Below are positions 7,360-15,300 of a stretch of 64,000 nt of DNA, piece by piece. Numbering within the stretch: the stretch's first letter is position 1; each line of letters starts with the position of its first letter. This stretch comes from 2-01-FULL-39-28 sp964436165 (lineage in GTDB: Bacteria > Patescibacteriota > Minisyncoccia > 2-02-FULL-40-12 > GWA2-44-9), in the NCBI GenBank assembly GCA_964436165.1, contig CAYTBY010000002.1, forward strand, positions 1 through 64,000. The letters are read 5' to 3'. The position numbers and the translations under genes are program-made. Under the pieces are notes generated by a model. The model saw nothing but the letters and a program-made list of their open reading frames with translations, did not search any database and was not told where the DNA came from.

Positions 7360-7422
7360 ACAGTGTTAAACTCAATATCTAAAGGATTTTTTAAGAAATA
7401 ATGATAGATCTGAATTAAAATA
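7360..7422 (+). promoter_or_regulatory. Conserved leader of the array repeat with extended -10
   Basis: About 60 nt upstream of copy C are shared with copies D and F, and in part with E. They hold TGTTAAACT (D: TGTTAATCT, F: TGTTAGCCT), an extended -10-like box, then AAAGGATTyTTAA and AATA...ATAGAT. This could start an RNA covering the hairpin element. No transcript evidence is available. Confidence 0.45.
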
Positions 7423-7560
7423 GTTTTCCACTGTTCTCTATTGGCTCTGCCCAAGGAGAATGGTCAGCATGAAATGACCAAGGAAGTATCTAGTTAATTG
7501 AAGATTTTGAGTTTCCCCAAAATAGATTTTTCGGAGGGGCCAGAGGGAATGGAAAACTTT
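7423..7560 (+). repeat. Array repeat copy C (compact form)
   Basis: Left arm GTTTTCCA, TTCTC, TTGGCTCTGCC; right arm GGAGGGGCC, GGGAA, TGGAAAAC. The apex has the GGTCA/TGACC hairpin. Nearly identical to copy E, including about 32 nt beyond the right arm. Compared with copy B it lacks the long tip insertion. Confidence 0.85.
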
Positions 7561-7600
7561 CGATCAAAAGATCAGCAGAAATGTTGGTTTTTGTTGAACA

Positions 7601-7629
7601 TTGACCGGTAGGATGATATATGTTAAGAT
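7601..7629 (+). promoter_or_regulatory. Promoter for the 112-residue gene
   Basis: TTGACC (7601-7606), 17 nt, TAAGAT (7624-7629), downstream of repeat C. Confidence 0.7.
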
Positions 7630-7659
7630 TTCGCATCTTTCACAATTCGGGAGGATCAG

Positions 7660-7998
7660 ATGAGTTTCACGCCTACACCAGAACAAGTAAAAGAAGCTAC
7701 GAGACAATTTGTTTCTGAAACATTTCCGTCAAACAAATCAAGACGTATCCATGCTCTTGTTGATGAGTTCAATATGGAAGGCCAGGGAAATATGCTTGGG
7801 GTCCTTGAAGGGGCTCACAAAGCAGGCAAACTCGATGAAGCTTTAACTTTGTTGGAAACTCAATATCGAGAACATTGGAGTTACTATCCCAGAGCACTTC
7901 GCGGTAGCTTTGTTACCGTAAAAGATGAGATGAAAATTCGTGATGCCTATAAACAACTTGGCATACCTCTCCCCGCTACTGCCGTAAAAGAGGGTTGA
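7660..7998 (+). CDS. Hypothetical protein, 112 residues
   Basis: No family recognised. Mostly helical and soluble (VKEATRQFVSETFPSNKSRR; GKLDEALTLLETQYREHW). GGGAGG lies 6 nt before the ATG. It is first in a two-gene unit with the 99-residue gene, which starts two bases after its stop. Promoter at 7601-7629. The unit is enclosed by repeats C and D. Confidence 0.72.
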   Translation: MSFTPTPEQVKEATRQFVSETFPSNKSRRIHALVDEFNMEGQGNMLGVLEGAHKAGKLDEALTLLETQYREHWSYYPRALRGSFVTVKDEMKIRDAYKQLGIPLPATAVKEG

Positions 7999-8000
7999 TC

Positions 8001-8297
8001 ATGGATTTAAAAGAAGAAATTTTTGCCTATATCAAGAATCAGCCGGGTATTGAAAGGGTCAGCCGTTTCCTGCTCAAGGATTGGATAATTGGTACTCTGG
8101 GCATTAGTTGTACTCGGGAGGATTTTGAAAAGGCAGTTCGAGAGGTAGAAGAAGAGCTTAATACTACTTTTCCCGAAGGATCTTTGGCTAAGTCTATTGG
8201 CAGTATTAGTCGCCAAGACATGATCAAAGATCTGACAAAAAAGAATGAAGAAGTTGATCTGGCCTCTTTGCCGACCATAAGCCGATTAGTGCATTAA
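8001..8297 (+). CDS. Hypothetical protein, about 98 residues
   Basis: Helical protein of unknown family (MDLKEEIFAYIKNQPGIERV...). ATG at 8001 is chosen over an earlier TTG at 7995 because GAGGG lies at the right distance and the start then follows the stop of the upstream gene by two bases, which suggests translational coupling. The C-terminal end overlaps the terminator stem of repeat module D, so the last residues are encoded by repeat-associated sequence. Confidence 0.68.
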   Translation: MDLKEEIFAYIKNQPGIERVSRFLLKDWIIGTLGISCTREDFEKAVREVEEELNTTFPEGSLAKSIGSISRQDMIKDLTKKNEEVDLASLPTISRLVH

Positions 8298-8313
8298 CTG
8301 ACGGCTTTTTAAT
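8277..8313 (+). terminator. Terminator at left edge of repeat module D
   Basis: AGCCG...CGGCT stem with inner AGT/ACT pairs, followed by TTTTTAATT. The stem overlaps the stop codon of the upstream gene. Confidence 0.7.
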
Positions 8314-8382
8314 TACCTAAAAACTATGTTAATCTCGAAATATAAAGGATTCTTAATAAAATACCCATAGATTTGACCCAAC

Positions 8383-8524
8383 AAAGTTTTCCAATGTTCT
8401 CTATTGGCCCTGCCATCATTCGATTTTTAACCATTTGTTGTGATTTGTAAGGTAAATACTAGTTTTCTTGAGTTTTCCTATTCTTCTTGGCCTGGCCTAC
8501 CCCCAAGGGGAATGGGAAATTTTT
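8383..8524 (+). repeat. Array repeat copy D (diverged tip)
   Basis: The left half AAAGTTTTCC-ATG-TTCTC-TA-TTGGCCCTGCC is identical to copy E. The tip differs (about 8414-8470), GAGTTTTCC recurs at about 8469, and the right half GGCC...CAAGGGGAATGGGAAATTTTT is degenerate but still complementary. The next ORF starts 8 nt later. Confidence 0.78.
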
Positions 8525-8531
8525 AATAAAT

Positions 8532-9275
8532 ATGGAGAGAATTCCAAACGAAAAAGAAAATATCTTCACCAATAACCAGACCGAGGTTCTGAAAGAAAGA
8601 ACCAGAGAATTGGTAGAACGAGTTATAAAATATGATTATCAATGCTTAGTCTTTTTGGATAATTCTGCACGCCCATTATCCTGGATGTTTCAAGAGGCGT
8701 GGAAAAGATATGTTCCAGATAAGAAATTGCCAGCTATCCGGTTTGTTAATATCGGAAGAGAAAAAGGTCCAGTTACAAATTGGAATAGCATGGGTCCATA
8801 TAAGTGGGACTATGAAACAGAAGAAGAATATGAGAAAGCAATTAGTGACTACTGGCAAAAGTTAGATTCAAAAGAGTATGTAGAAAAATTTAAAAACTCT
8901 CTTGATGAAATTTTTTCTACTTCAAAAAACCGTTCTATTTTACTCGTAGATGATTATATTGGTAGCGGTTTTTCTATAGAACTTGCCAAAGCTTTCTTTG
9001 GACATTATTTCCCAAACATTGATATAGAAGTTCATAATTTTTTGAAACAAAATGATAGTAGAATATTTCCGAAAGAAAAATGGAACGGAACATATTTGCC
9101 CTGGAATGAAGATAGTTCATACGCACTACTTAAGGAAGATGCAGAACATCCTGAACGGGTAGTATCTCAACCAGAGCGAGAACCGGCTGAACGAGAAAAG
9201 GGGCTAGAGTTAAAAGAAGAGATTAAAGATATATTTATCAATGAAAAGCCGATTCGGCTTGATAATTCAAGATAA
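8532..9275 (+). CDS. Phosphoribosyltransferase-fold protein
   Basis: About 247 residues. SILLVDDYIGSGFSIELAKAFF (about residues 135-156) matches the PRPP-binding loop of type I phosphoribosyltransferases (hydrophobic strand, DD, then GSG/S), and LVFLDNSARPLSW near the N-terminus fits the fold's first strand. The base substrate or target is unknown, and some PRTase-fold proteins are regulatory. The ORF is open upstream to 8487, but that part belongs to repeat D, so ATG 8532 is chosen. The last residues (KPIRL) are encoded by the AAGCCGATTCGGCTT stem that starts repeat module E. Confidence 0.72.
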   Translation: MERIPNEKENIFTNNQTEVLKERTRELVERVIKYDYQCLVFLDNSARPLSWMFQEAWKRYVPDKKLPAIRFVNIGREKGPVTNWNSMGPYKWDYETEEEYEKAISDYWQKLDSKEYVEKFKNSLDEIFSTSKNRSILLVDDYIGSGFSIELAKAFFGHYFPNIDIEVHNFLKQNDSRIFPKEKWNGTYLPWNEDSSYALLKEDAEHPERVVSQPEREPAEREKGLELKEEIKDIFINEKPIRLDNSR

Positions 9276-9316
9276 ATTCAGGATTCTTAATAAAATACCC
9301 ATAAATCTGACCCAAC

Positions 9317-9457
9317 AAAGTTTTCCAATGTTCTCTATTGGCCCTGCCCAAGGAGAATGGTCAGCATGAAATGGCCAAGGAAGTATCTAGTTAATTGAAG
9401 ATTTTGAGTTTTCCAAAAACGGATTTTTCGGAGGGGCCAAGGGGAATGGAAAACTTT
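9317..9457 (+). repeat. Array repeat copy E (best-preserved copy)
   Basis: Reference copy. AAAGTTTTCCA pairs with TGGAAAACTTT (11 bp), TTCTC with GGGAA (5 bp) after a 3-nt ATG bulge, and TTGGCCCTGCC with GGAGGGGCCAA (11 positions, one G-A mismatch) after a TA bulge. The apex contains GGTCA/TGGCC, CTAGTTAATT and an internal GAGTTTTCC that could compete with the left arm. Confidence 0.9.
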
Positions 9458-9510
9458 CGATCAAAAGATCAGCAGAAATGTTGGTTTTTACCTATCACTA
9501 AAGGTAAGTA

Positions 9511-9539
9511 TTGACAATACTATCAAGGGGTGCTATTAT
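9511..9539 (+). promoter_or_regulatory. Consensus promoter for the 105-residue gene
   Basis: TTGACA (9511-9516), 17 nt, TATTAT (9534-9539), downstream of repeat E. Confidence 0.85.
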
Positions 9540-9573
9540 TGTTTAATGTCTTTAACAACGGAGATTGATTGCA

Positions 9574-9888
9574 ATGGAAAAGGTTTCTAGTCAGCATTTC
9601 AGATCAGCAATACACATTGAGGGACCGCAGAACTTTCCACCTGGGCGCTACCGGGTAACTTGTATTACGAGGCCACTTACTTTGTACAACAAGACTGTGT
9701 GTACATATCCGGGGCTATTTACTATTGCGCGCATTAAAACGTCAGGTGAGATAGAAGGTTATGTGATTGTATCAACGAACGGAAGCTTACCACCCGAGTT
9801 CTCTGTTAAGGAAGATGGATCAGTGGAGAAGCACGGCTTTTGGCCACCTGAAGACGAACATCCTATGGGAGTAAGTTTTCGTGAATAG
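9574..9888 (+). CDS. Hypothetical protein, about 104 residues
   Basis: No family recognised; small soluble protein rich in beta-strand-like segments (GRYRVTCITRPLTLYN, EIEGYVIVSTNG). ATG 9574 is chosen over TTG 9565 because GGAG lies about 10 nt upstream; the promoter is at 9511-9539. It overlaps the next small ORF by 8 bp in a GTGAATAG arrangement, so the two are probably translated together. The unit is enclosed by repeats E and F. Confidence 0.7.
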   Translation: MEKVSSQHFRSAIHIEGPQNFPPGRYRVTCITRPLTLYNKTVCTYPGLFTIARIKTSGEIEGYVIVSTNGSLPPEFSVKEDGSVEKHGFWPPEDEHPMGVSFRE

Positions 9889-10105
9889 ACGTAAGTTTTT
9901 TGCAATCCTAACTTCAGTATTTTCAGCTGTTATGGCTGTGGATACGTCTAAATCTGTTCCTCCGGGAAAAAATTTAAGTAGGGGTCGCTCAAATAAAGAG
10001 TGTCCGTTTAATTGCACTTATTGTACCTGGGGGAGTAGCCATCGATGGGAAAAGTCAGATTGGAAACTTGAATTGGAAGAATTTGGAACAAGGGCGGGGA
10101 GATAA
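9881..10105 (+). CDS. Small exported-like protein, 74 residues
   Basis: Starts with GTG overlapping the stop of the previous gene. The N-terminus MNRRKFFAILTSVFSAVMAV looks like a signal peptide with a twin-arginine-like RRKFF stretch, then a short mature part with CPFNCTYC (two Cys pairs). The latter could bind a metal or form disulfides. Its short size and odd composition leave real doubt; coupling to the upstream gene is the main support. Confidence 0.5.
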   Translation: MNRRKFFAILTSVFSAVMAVDTSKSVPPGKNLSRGRSNKECPFNCTYCTWGSSHRWEKSDWKLELEEFGTRAGR

Positions 10106-10192
10106 TATCAATCCGCTTTTTAATTACCAAAAACAATGTTAGCCTCTAGATATAAAAGGTTTTTAATAAAGTAACCATAAATTTTAGAGAAC

Positions 10193-10458
10193 AAAGTTTT
10201 CCCCTCCTTCGCTCTTCCAGAGCTACGGAAGGGCAATGCAATGTTCTCTACCGCGTCCGTCCGAAACTTTAGTGAAGGAGGATTGGCCCTGCCGAGTCAA
10301 ACTCGGCTTCGCAAGAAGTCGAGTGACGAGGCTATCGAGTTAGACTCGATGCCTCTGGTGTATATTTGATTTATGTTAGCAACGTCTGACGTTGCTAACA
10401 TTTACTGAGGTTTTCCAAAATTAACTTTTTCGGAGGGGCTGAGGGGAGTAGAAAACTC
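10193..10458 (+). repeat. Array repeat copy F (insertions at bulges and tip)
   Basis: Same core blocks as copy E but split by palindromes: one of about 38 nt between TTTTCC and ATGTTCTCTA, one of about 32 nt between TTCTCTA and TTGGCC, and a larger one after TGCC including TTAGCAACGTC/GACGTTGCTAA. The right half CGGAGGGGCTGAGGGGAGTAG is slightly diverged. No gene lies in 10106-10502; a CCGCTTTTTAATT module edge and TGTTAGCCT box precede it. Confidence 0.82.
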
Positions 10459-10484
10459 CGCACATCTCCTATTTTATAAAAAGA

Positions 10485-10493
10485 TGCTAAACT
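10485..10493 (+). promoter_or_regulatory. Leaderless-type extended -10 for arginase-like gene
   Basis: TGC-TAAACT ends 9 nt before the ATG at 10503; no -35 match or Shine-Dalgarno. Confidence 0.6.
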
Positions 10494-10502
10494 CATAGGG
10501 CA

Positions 10503-11390
10503 ATGAAAATACCGCACTTCTTTAAAGCTAAGTCGAGGTTGGGCATATCTAATCCCCATAAACTCCGGAAAGATATTGATATAGGAGTAGAAGATGGACC
10601 CGATGCCATATTAACCGATGATTTTTTAGAAAAATTTCCTCTGCATTTTATGAGTGAATATGTGTTTTCAAAACCGGAAGAAATAAATTCAAGACAATTT
10701 AATAAAGAATTAGGGAAACACATAAATGGCTTTAAGGAGTTTATTAATGCCCATATAAAACCTGGCCAAACCCAGGTTGTTATTGGCGGAGATCACTCTA
10801 TTTCTTTGCCGTCAATTTTGGCAGCAAGAGACAGAGCCGGCAGTTTTAAAAATTTGGGCTATATTCAATTTGATTCGCATGGCGACATTAACCTAAAAGC
10901 TTCAAGCCCGACCGCTAACTTTCATGGCATGTATGTTAGGCCTCTAGTCAGCCATTTTGATATCCCGGAGATAGAAAAACTCGTCCCCGATAAATTGCCT
11001 GTCCAAAATATTATGTATATTGGCAATCTTGACCTGGACCAGGAGGAGGCAGATCTGTTTGCCGATAAGAAAATTAAAAATATTAGCAGGGCGGAATTAC
11101 TAAAGCGAAAAAATAATATTTTAAGAAGTTTTAGGGATTTTGTCTCGTCTTTTAAATACTTGCACGTCACATTTGATATAGATACCCTGGATAAAACAGA
11201 GGCTTCAGCTACTGGGATTCCGGCTAAAAACGGACTTAAGCTTAAAGATATAAAAGAACTGCTTGTGGTAGTTGGTGAGCACCCTAATTTATCTTTTGAT
11301 TTGACGGAGGTAAACCCTCAAAAAACAGGCATAGAAAAAACCGTAAAAAGTGCCCTCAAGATTTTATTAACTTCATTACTCGCTAAATAG
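10503..11390 (+). CDS. Arginase/agmatinase/formiminoglutamase family hydrolase
   Basis: A 295-residue ureohydrolase-family protein. Metal-binding motifs are visible in order: GGDHS (about residue 97), DSHGDI (about 125, usually DAHxD) and DIDTLDKTEASATGIP (about 225, usually DxDxxDPxxxPG). The family hydrolyses guanidino groups of arginine, agmatine or similar compounds with a Mn pair. The changed third motif (KTEAS where DPxxxP is usual) makes the substrate uncertain. It uses a leaderless-type start, unlike most array genes, and is enclosed by repeats F and G. Confidence 0.85.
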   Translation: MKIPHFFKAKSRLGISNPHKLRKDIDIGVEDGPDAILTDDFLEKFPLHFMSEYVFSKPEEINSRQFNKELGKHINGFKEFINAHIKPGQTQVVIGGDHSISLPSILAARDRAGSFKNLGYIQFDSHGDINLKASSPTANFHGMYVRPLVSHFDIPEIEKLVPDKLPVQNIMYIGNLDLDQEEADLFADKKIKNISRAELLKRKNNILRSFRDFVSSFKYLHVTFDIDTLDKTEASATGIPAKNGLKLKDIKELLVVVGEHPNLSFDLTEVNPQKTGIEKTVKSALKILLTSLLAK

Positions 11391-11440
11391 CCTAAGATTT
11401 AGTAGGATTTTGTATAAAATACATATAAATACCAGAGAAT

Positions 11441-11552
11441 AAAGTTTTTCCCTCCATAGGCGGGTAGGTAATGTTCTCTAGCCAGCTTAGCTGGCTCTAC
11501 TGTGTCCATTCGAAGCCCCTTCGGGGCATAGGAGGATTGGCCCGATATCGTA
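11441..11552 (+). repeat. Array repeat copy G (truncated on the right)
   Basis: AAAGTTTTTCC, insertion, ATGTTCTCTA, a long insertion with GCCAGCTTAGCTGGC and GAAGCCCCTTCGGGGC palindromes, then TTGGCCC; the right complementary half is absent. From 11553 to 11751 there is AT-rich sequence with a GAAGCA/TGCTTC hairpin (about 11640-11657) and no convincing gene. Confidence 0.75.
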
Positions 11553-11751
11553 GATTTGATACTTTTGTTTTAATTTGATAATATAAAAATATGCTTGTTA
11601 CAAAAAATGTGACATTTTTAAAAAGGAGATTAAAAAAAAGAAGCAGTTTTTGCTTCTGTTGGAAGTAGCTTTCTATCCAATAATCAAGCTTTTTGCCTAA
11701 ATTGCGGTAAACTAATAGTAAATTTTTTAAAAAAGATTAACAATAAAAAAA

Positions 11752-12077
11752 ATGGAAAACAAAAAAGGAAATAAAAATGGGAAAATGACCCTGGATAAAC
11801 TTGCAGGAATGGTAGCAAGGGGATTTAGCAAAACAGATACTAAATTCGACGAAATAAGATCAGAAATGATTACTAAGGATGAATTCCATACCCTAGAGAA
11901 GAAAGTCGATAAATTAGATTTTCAAGTAGGTGAGGTTTATGATATTCTCAAGCGTTTTGACCGCGTGTCGCCTCAGCTTTAGCGGTGGCGCAAGAAAATG
12001 ACATTTTAAATCTCCAAAAAAGAGTTCAAATTCTCGAAAAGGCGGTTAGGGCTTTGGCTGGTCAAGCGTCTAAATAA
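11752..12077 (+). pseudogene. Frameshifted coiled-coil protein gene
   Basis: The first part (11752-11982) encodes a 76-residue protein typical of small Patescibacteria coiled-coil proteins (MTLDKLAGMVARGFSKTDTK..., LEKKVDKLDFQVGEVYDIL). The frame stops at 11980-11982, but another frame continues with QENDILNLQKRVQILEKAV and ends at a TAA at 12075-12077, restoring a heptad pattern. The simplest reading is a single gene broken by a small indel near 11960-11990, although a short 76-residue protein could still be made. The A-rich leader has no clear Shine-Dalgarno. Confidence 0.65.
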
Positions 12078-12136
12078 AATCCGGTAACTCTATCAAAATC
12101 GGATATTTTATAAAATAACCATAGATTTCTTGGAAC

Positions 12137-12275
12137 AAAGTTTTCCCCTTCGACAGGTTCAGGGAAATCAATGTTCTCTACCGCGTCCGTCCGAAGCCTC
12201 GCGCGAAGGAGGAGGATTGGCCCTGCCACGTAAAGTGGCGTGGCCACCACGTGGCTTTACGCCATTATGGAAAAT
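12137..12275 (+). repeat. Array repeat copy H (diverged right half)
   Basis: AAAGTTTTCC, insertion containing TTCGACAGGTTCAGGG, ATGTTCTCTA, an insertion nearly identical to that in copy F, TTGGCCCTGCC, a palindrome ACGTAAAG...CTTTACG, then ATTATGGAAAATGACC. The right arm is reduced to TGGAAAA. It is the last copy of the array. Confidence 0.75.
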
Positions 12276-12287
12276 GACCCTGCTTAG

Positions 12288-12319
12288 AAAAACCGTCCGC
12301 CAATTGGCGGACGGTTTTT
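12288..12319 (+). terminator. Strong terminator at right end of array
   Basis: 14-bp perfect stem AAAAACCGTCCGCC / GGCGGACGGTTTTT with AATT loop. It separates the repeat array from the large surface protein gene. Confidence 0.8.
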
Positions 12320-12357
12320 GTGGATAAATAAAGATAGGGAATTTTTGCTTATTATCA

Positions 12358-12363
12358 TATAAT
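12358..12363 (+). promoter_or_regulatory. Leaderless-type -10 for surface protein gene
   Basis: TATAAT ends 9 nt before the ATG at 12373; no Shine-Dalgarno. Confidence 0.6.
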
Positions 12364-12372
12364 TTTAATATT

Positions 12373-15300
12373 ATGAAAAAATATTATTTGTCAGCCACCT
12401 TTGTTCTCATGGTTGTTTTTACTTTTTCTATTGTCGTATCTGCTCAGACAGATTCAACAGCGCCGGTCATTACTAATGTAAGACATGAAAATGTAATTAG
12501 TAGCGGCGCTCAGATAAAGTGGACCACAGACGATCTGTCTGATTCCAGGATTTATTATGGAACTACTCCTGGAAATTATTCTTTATCCACCACTAGCCGT
12601 TGTGATGCTGGTGGTAATGTCGCAGAGCATTGTCTGAATTTAACCGGCCTCGCTTACAACACAGTTTATTATTATATGGTTATCTCGACCAATACTAGCG
12701 GTTTATATACTCAGAGAAGCGACTTTCAATTTACTTCCGGAACTTCAAGCAGCGGAGGCGGGGGCGGAGGAAGCGGTTCGGTTCAACTTGGATATCCAAA
12801 TGGCGGACAATGCTATATGCCCGGGGATACCGTAAATTTGAACTGGAGTAAGAGCGGTTCGGTTGATCACGTTGCTTTATATTTCAGTCCGAATGGATAC
12901 GGGACCCGCCCGACCCAATATTTCTATATGGCGACTCCTGCTCAGACTTATTATGCCTGGACCGTACCGAATAACATGACTAGCCAAGGGGTTATTTGGA
13001 TAGTATCTCATGATATCAATCATGTTGAAGGTGTAGCCGATACCAATGATTCTTATTTTTATATTTCTTCAAGTTGCTACGTAACTCCAACTCCTACACC
13101 GACACCATCATATTCTCCAACACCAACTCCAACACCAACACCGACACCTTCGCCTACTGTCTCAGGATCTCCCCAGCCTTCGCCAGAGGCTCCGGCGGGC
13201 ACGGCGGCCCCATCGCCTTCGACAACTCCTATATATGACCAGACCTATAAACCTCTAGCTCCTTCAAATTTCCAAGCAGTTGTTGCGGGAGATAAAATAA
13301 CCCTAACCTGGATTGATGTTGCCGATGAAGAGCACTACGGGATATATAGAAAGTTGTCTGGCGGCGCATGGCTCTTTTTAAAAACTGTTAGTGCCAATAC
13401 TGTCAGTTATGTTGACGATAATGTTCCGGTTGGTTCCTACGAGTATGACGCCAATGCTTGTAACTCTTGGGGCTGTTCTGCTTATTCAAATATAGCCGGA
13501 GCTATGATCGGAGCGGTAGGCGATTATGATACCAAGACTTTATCCGGCACAGTTTATTTTTCCAACGGTCAGCCGGTAACTGACGCTGAAGTCGGCGCCT
13601 ACTCGCAAGATACTGGATTTTGGACTAGCCGGCAGGTAAATTCAAGCGGGTATTATAGTTTTACTTTAAGCGGCGGAAAATGGCAGATAGCCGTTAGGCC
13701 CAAAGACCCTCAAAGCGCCAAGTGGACATATTCAGACCAATTTAGCGAAGTGGATTTTGTACGAGACAGCAGTTCAGAAACAAAAACTGTAAATTTTACC
13801 ATTCCTTCCTCGGATAATAAATTATCGGTTTTAGCGGTTGATAATGAGGGGATGCCCATTGCTAATGCCGGAATTGTTGTTGATACCATAAGTGCCGGAC
13901 AATCTTCACCCACTACCACCAATTCAGGGATTGAATTATTTGCCAAAACCGATCCTAGCGGGCAAGCCACATTTAATTTAAGAAACGGGACATATTATAT
14001 TCGAGGATTTTTATCTTATGAGTCGGGCTACATAAATCCTTCCGAACAAAGCGTTACTCTTTTATCGGGAGAGTCCAAAAGTTTAAAAATAGTTTTTACT
14101 AAAAAAACAGAACTTGCCTCCATATTTTTGGAAGGTAAAACTAGATTGGAAAATGGCGATCCAGCCGAAGCTTTTATCTGGGCTTGGTCAGAAAAAGGCG
14201 GATTTGTTAATTCCAGATCAGCTTCTGATGGAACTTTTAAGATTCAAATTACCGGCAATTCAACTTGGCACATTGGAGCCGGACGAGAAATTGATCTAGT
14301 GCCGTATAAATCATCCGAAATTGGAGTCTATGTTGCCAATCAGACCTTGTGGGTAGAACTAATTTTATTGAAATACTCTATGACATCCTTGGCGCCTAAA
14401 GCAACTAATACCCAGCTAGCGACGCAAGAGATTATAACCCATGTCCAAGACGGAACTAAAGTAATAGTGCCGGCAAATGCTGTGGCAACGACCAGCCCTA
14501 TTACTGTTGAAGTCAAACCAACAATAGAAGTGGCTTCTCAGCCATCTTCCAAGGTGGTGGGTAATGCTTATGATGTTTCCGTTAAAAATCCGGTTGGTAT
14601 GGAACTGCGGGAATTTGGAAAGGAAATCACTATCGAATTACCGTACAAAGATTCTGATCTAACTGCCCAAGGCGTGACGGCTGACAATATAGCCCCCAGC
14701 TATTTTGATGAAACAACCAGTACCTGGGTCAAAGTCGATAATTATACGGTGGATAAAGCCAGGAAAGTAATTATTGCCAGAGTTAAACACCTGACTTTAT
14801 TCGCAATTGTTTTGGCGGCTGACATTGTACCGCCTTCTTCGCCGACATCAGTTAAAGCTTCAGCTCTTGGCCAGGGCTTGATATCACTAACTTGGACTAA
14901 CCCTTCGGCTGATCTTGATCACATTAATATCTATCGTTCTGAAAATCCTGGCAGTCTAGGACGGTTTGAGGGAACGACTAAAAGTTCTGCTTTTACCAAC
15001 GATATCGATATTAAAAATGGGATTACTTATTACTATGTGGTTAGGTCTGTTGATTCAGCCGGCAATGAAACTTCCAACACCACTCCAACGGCCGTAAAAG
15101 CTGTCGGTGATTCTTTAAAAACATCAGCTAGCTCCGGCCTGAAAGAAGGCGATATGATAAGCGCGGCCGGTTCAGATGATCCAGATATTTATATTATCAA
15201 CCCCCACGGCTATAAAAGACTATTCCTTAATCCGGTCATATTTAGTTTTTACGGACATCTTGGCGGTTATAAAAACGTAAAAAGTATCTCAGCTTCCACC

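Noticed and set aside
9326..9368. Conserved mini-ORF ATGTTCTCT... (MFSIGPAQGEWSA) in the repeat
   Set aside because: The reading is not conserved: C has CTG, and F, G and H change frame and sequence. Base pairing explains the conservation better.
9317..9457. Array repeats as MITE insertions
   Set aside because: Terminal inverted repeats exist, but no target-site duplication is seen, and conserved sequence continues about 90 nt outside the left arm.
5843..12275. Array repeats as classical integron attC sites
   Set aside because: The core-site consensus RYYYAAC...GTTRRRY is not kept: ACCCAAC appears before copies D and E only, and the right end is GGAAAACTTT. No integron integrase is in the window. 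The similarity is structural only.
12130..12327. 65-codon ORF across repeat H
   Set aside because: Made of repeat and terminator sequence only.
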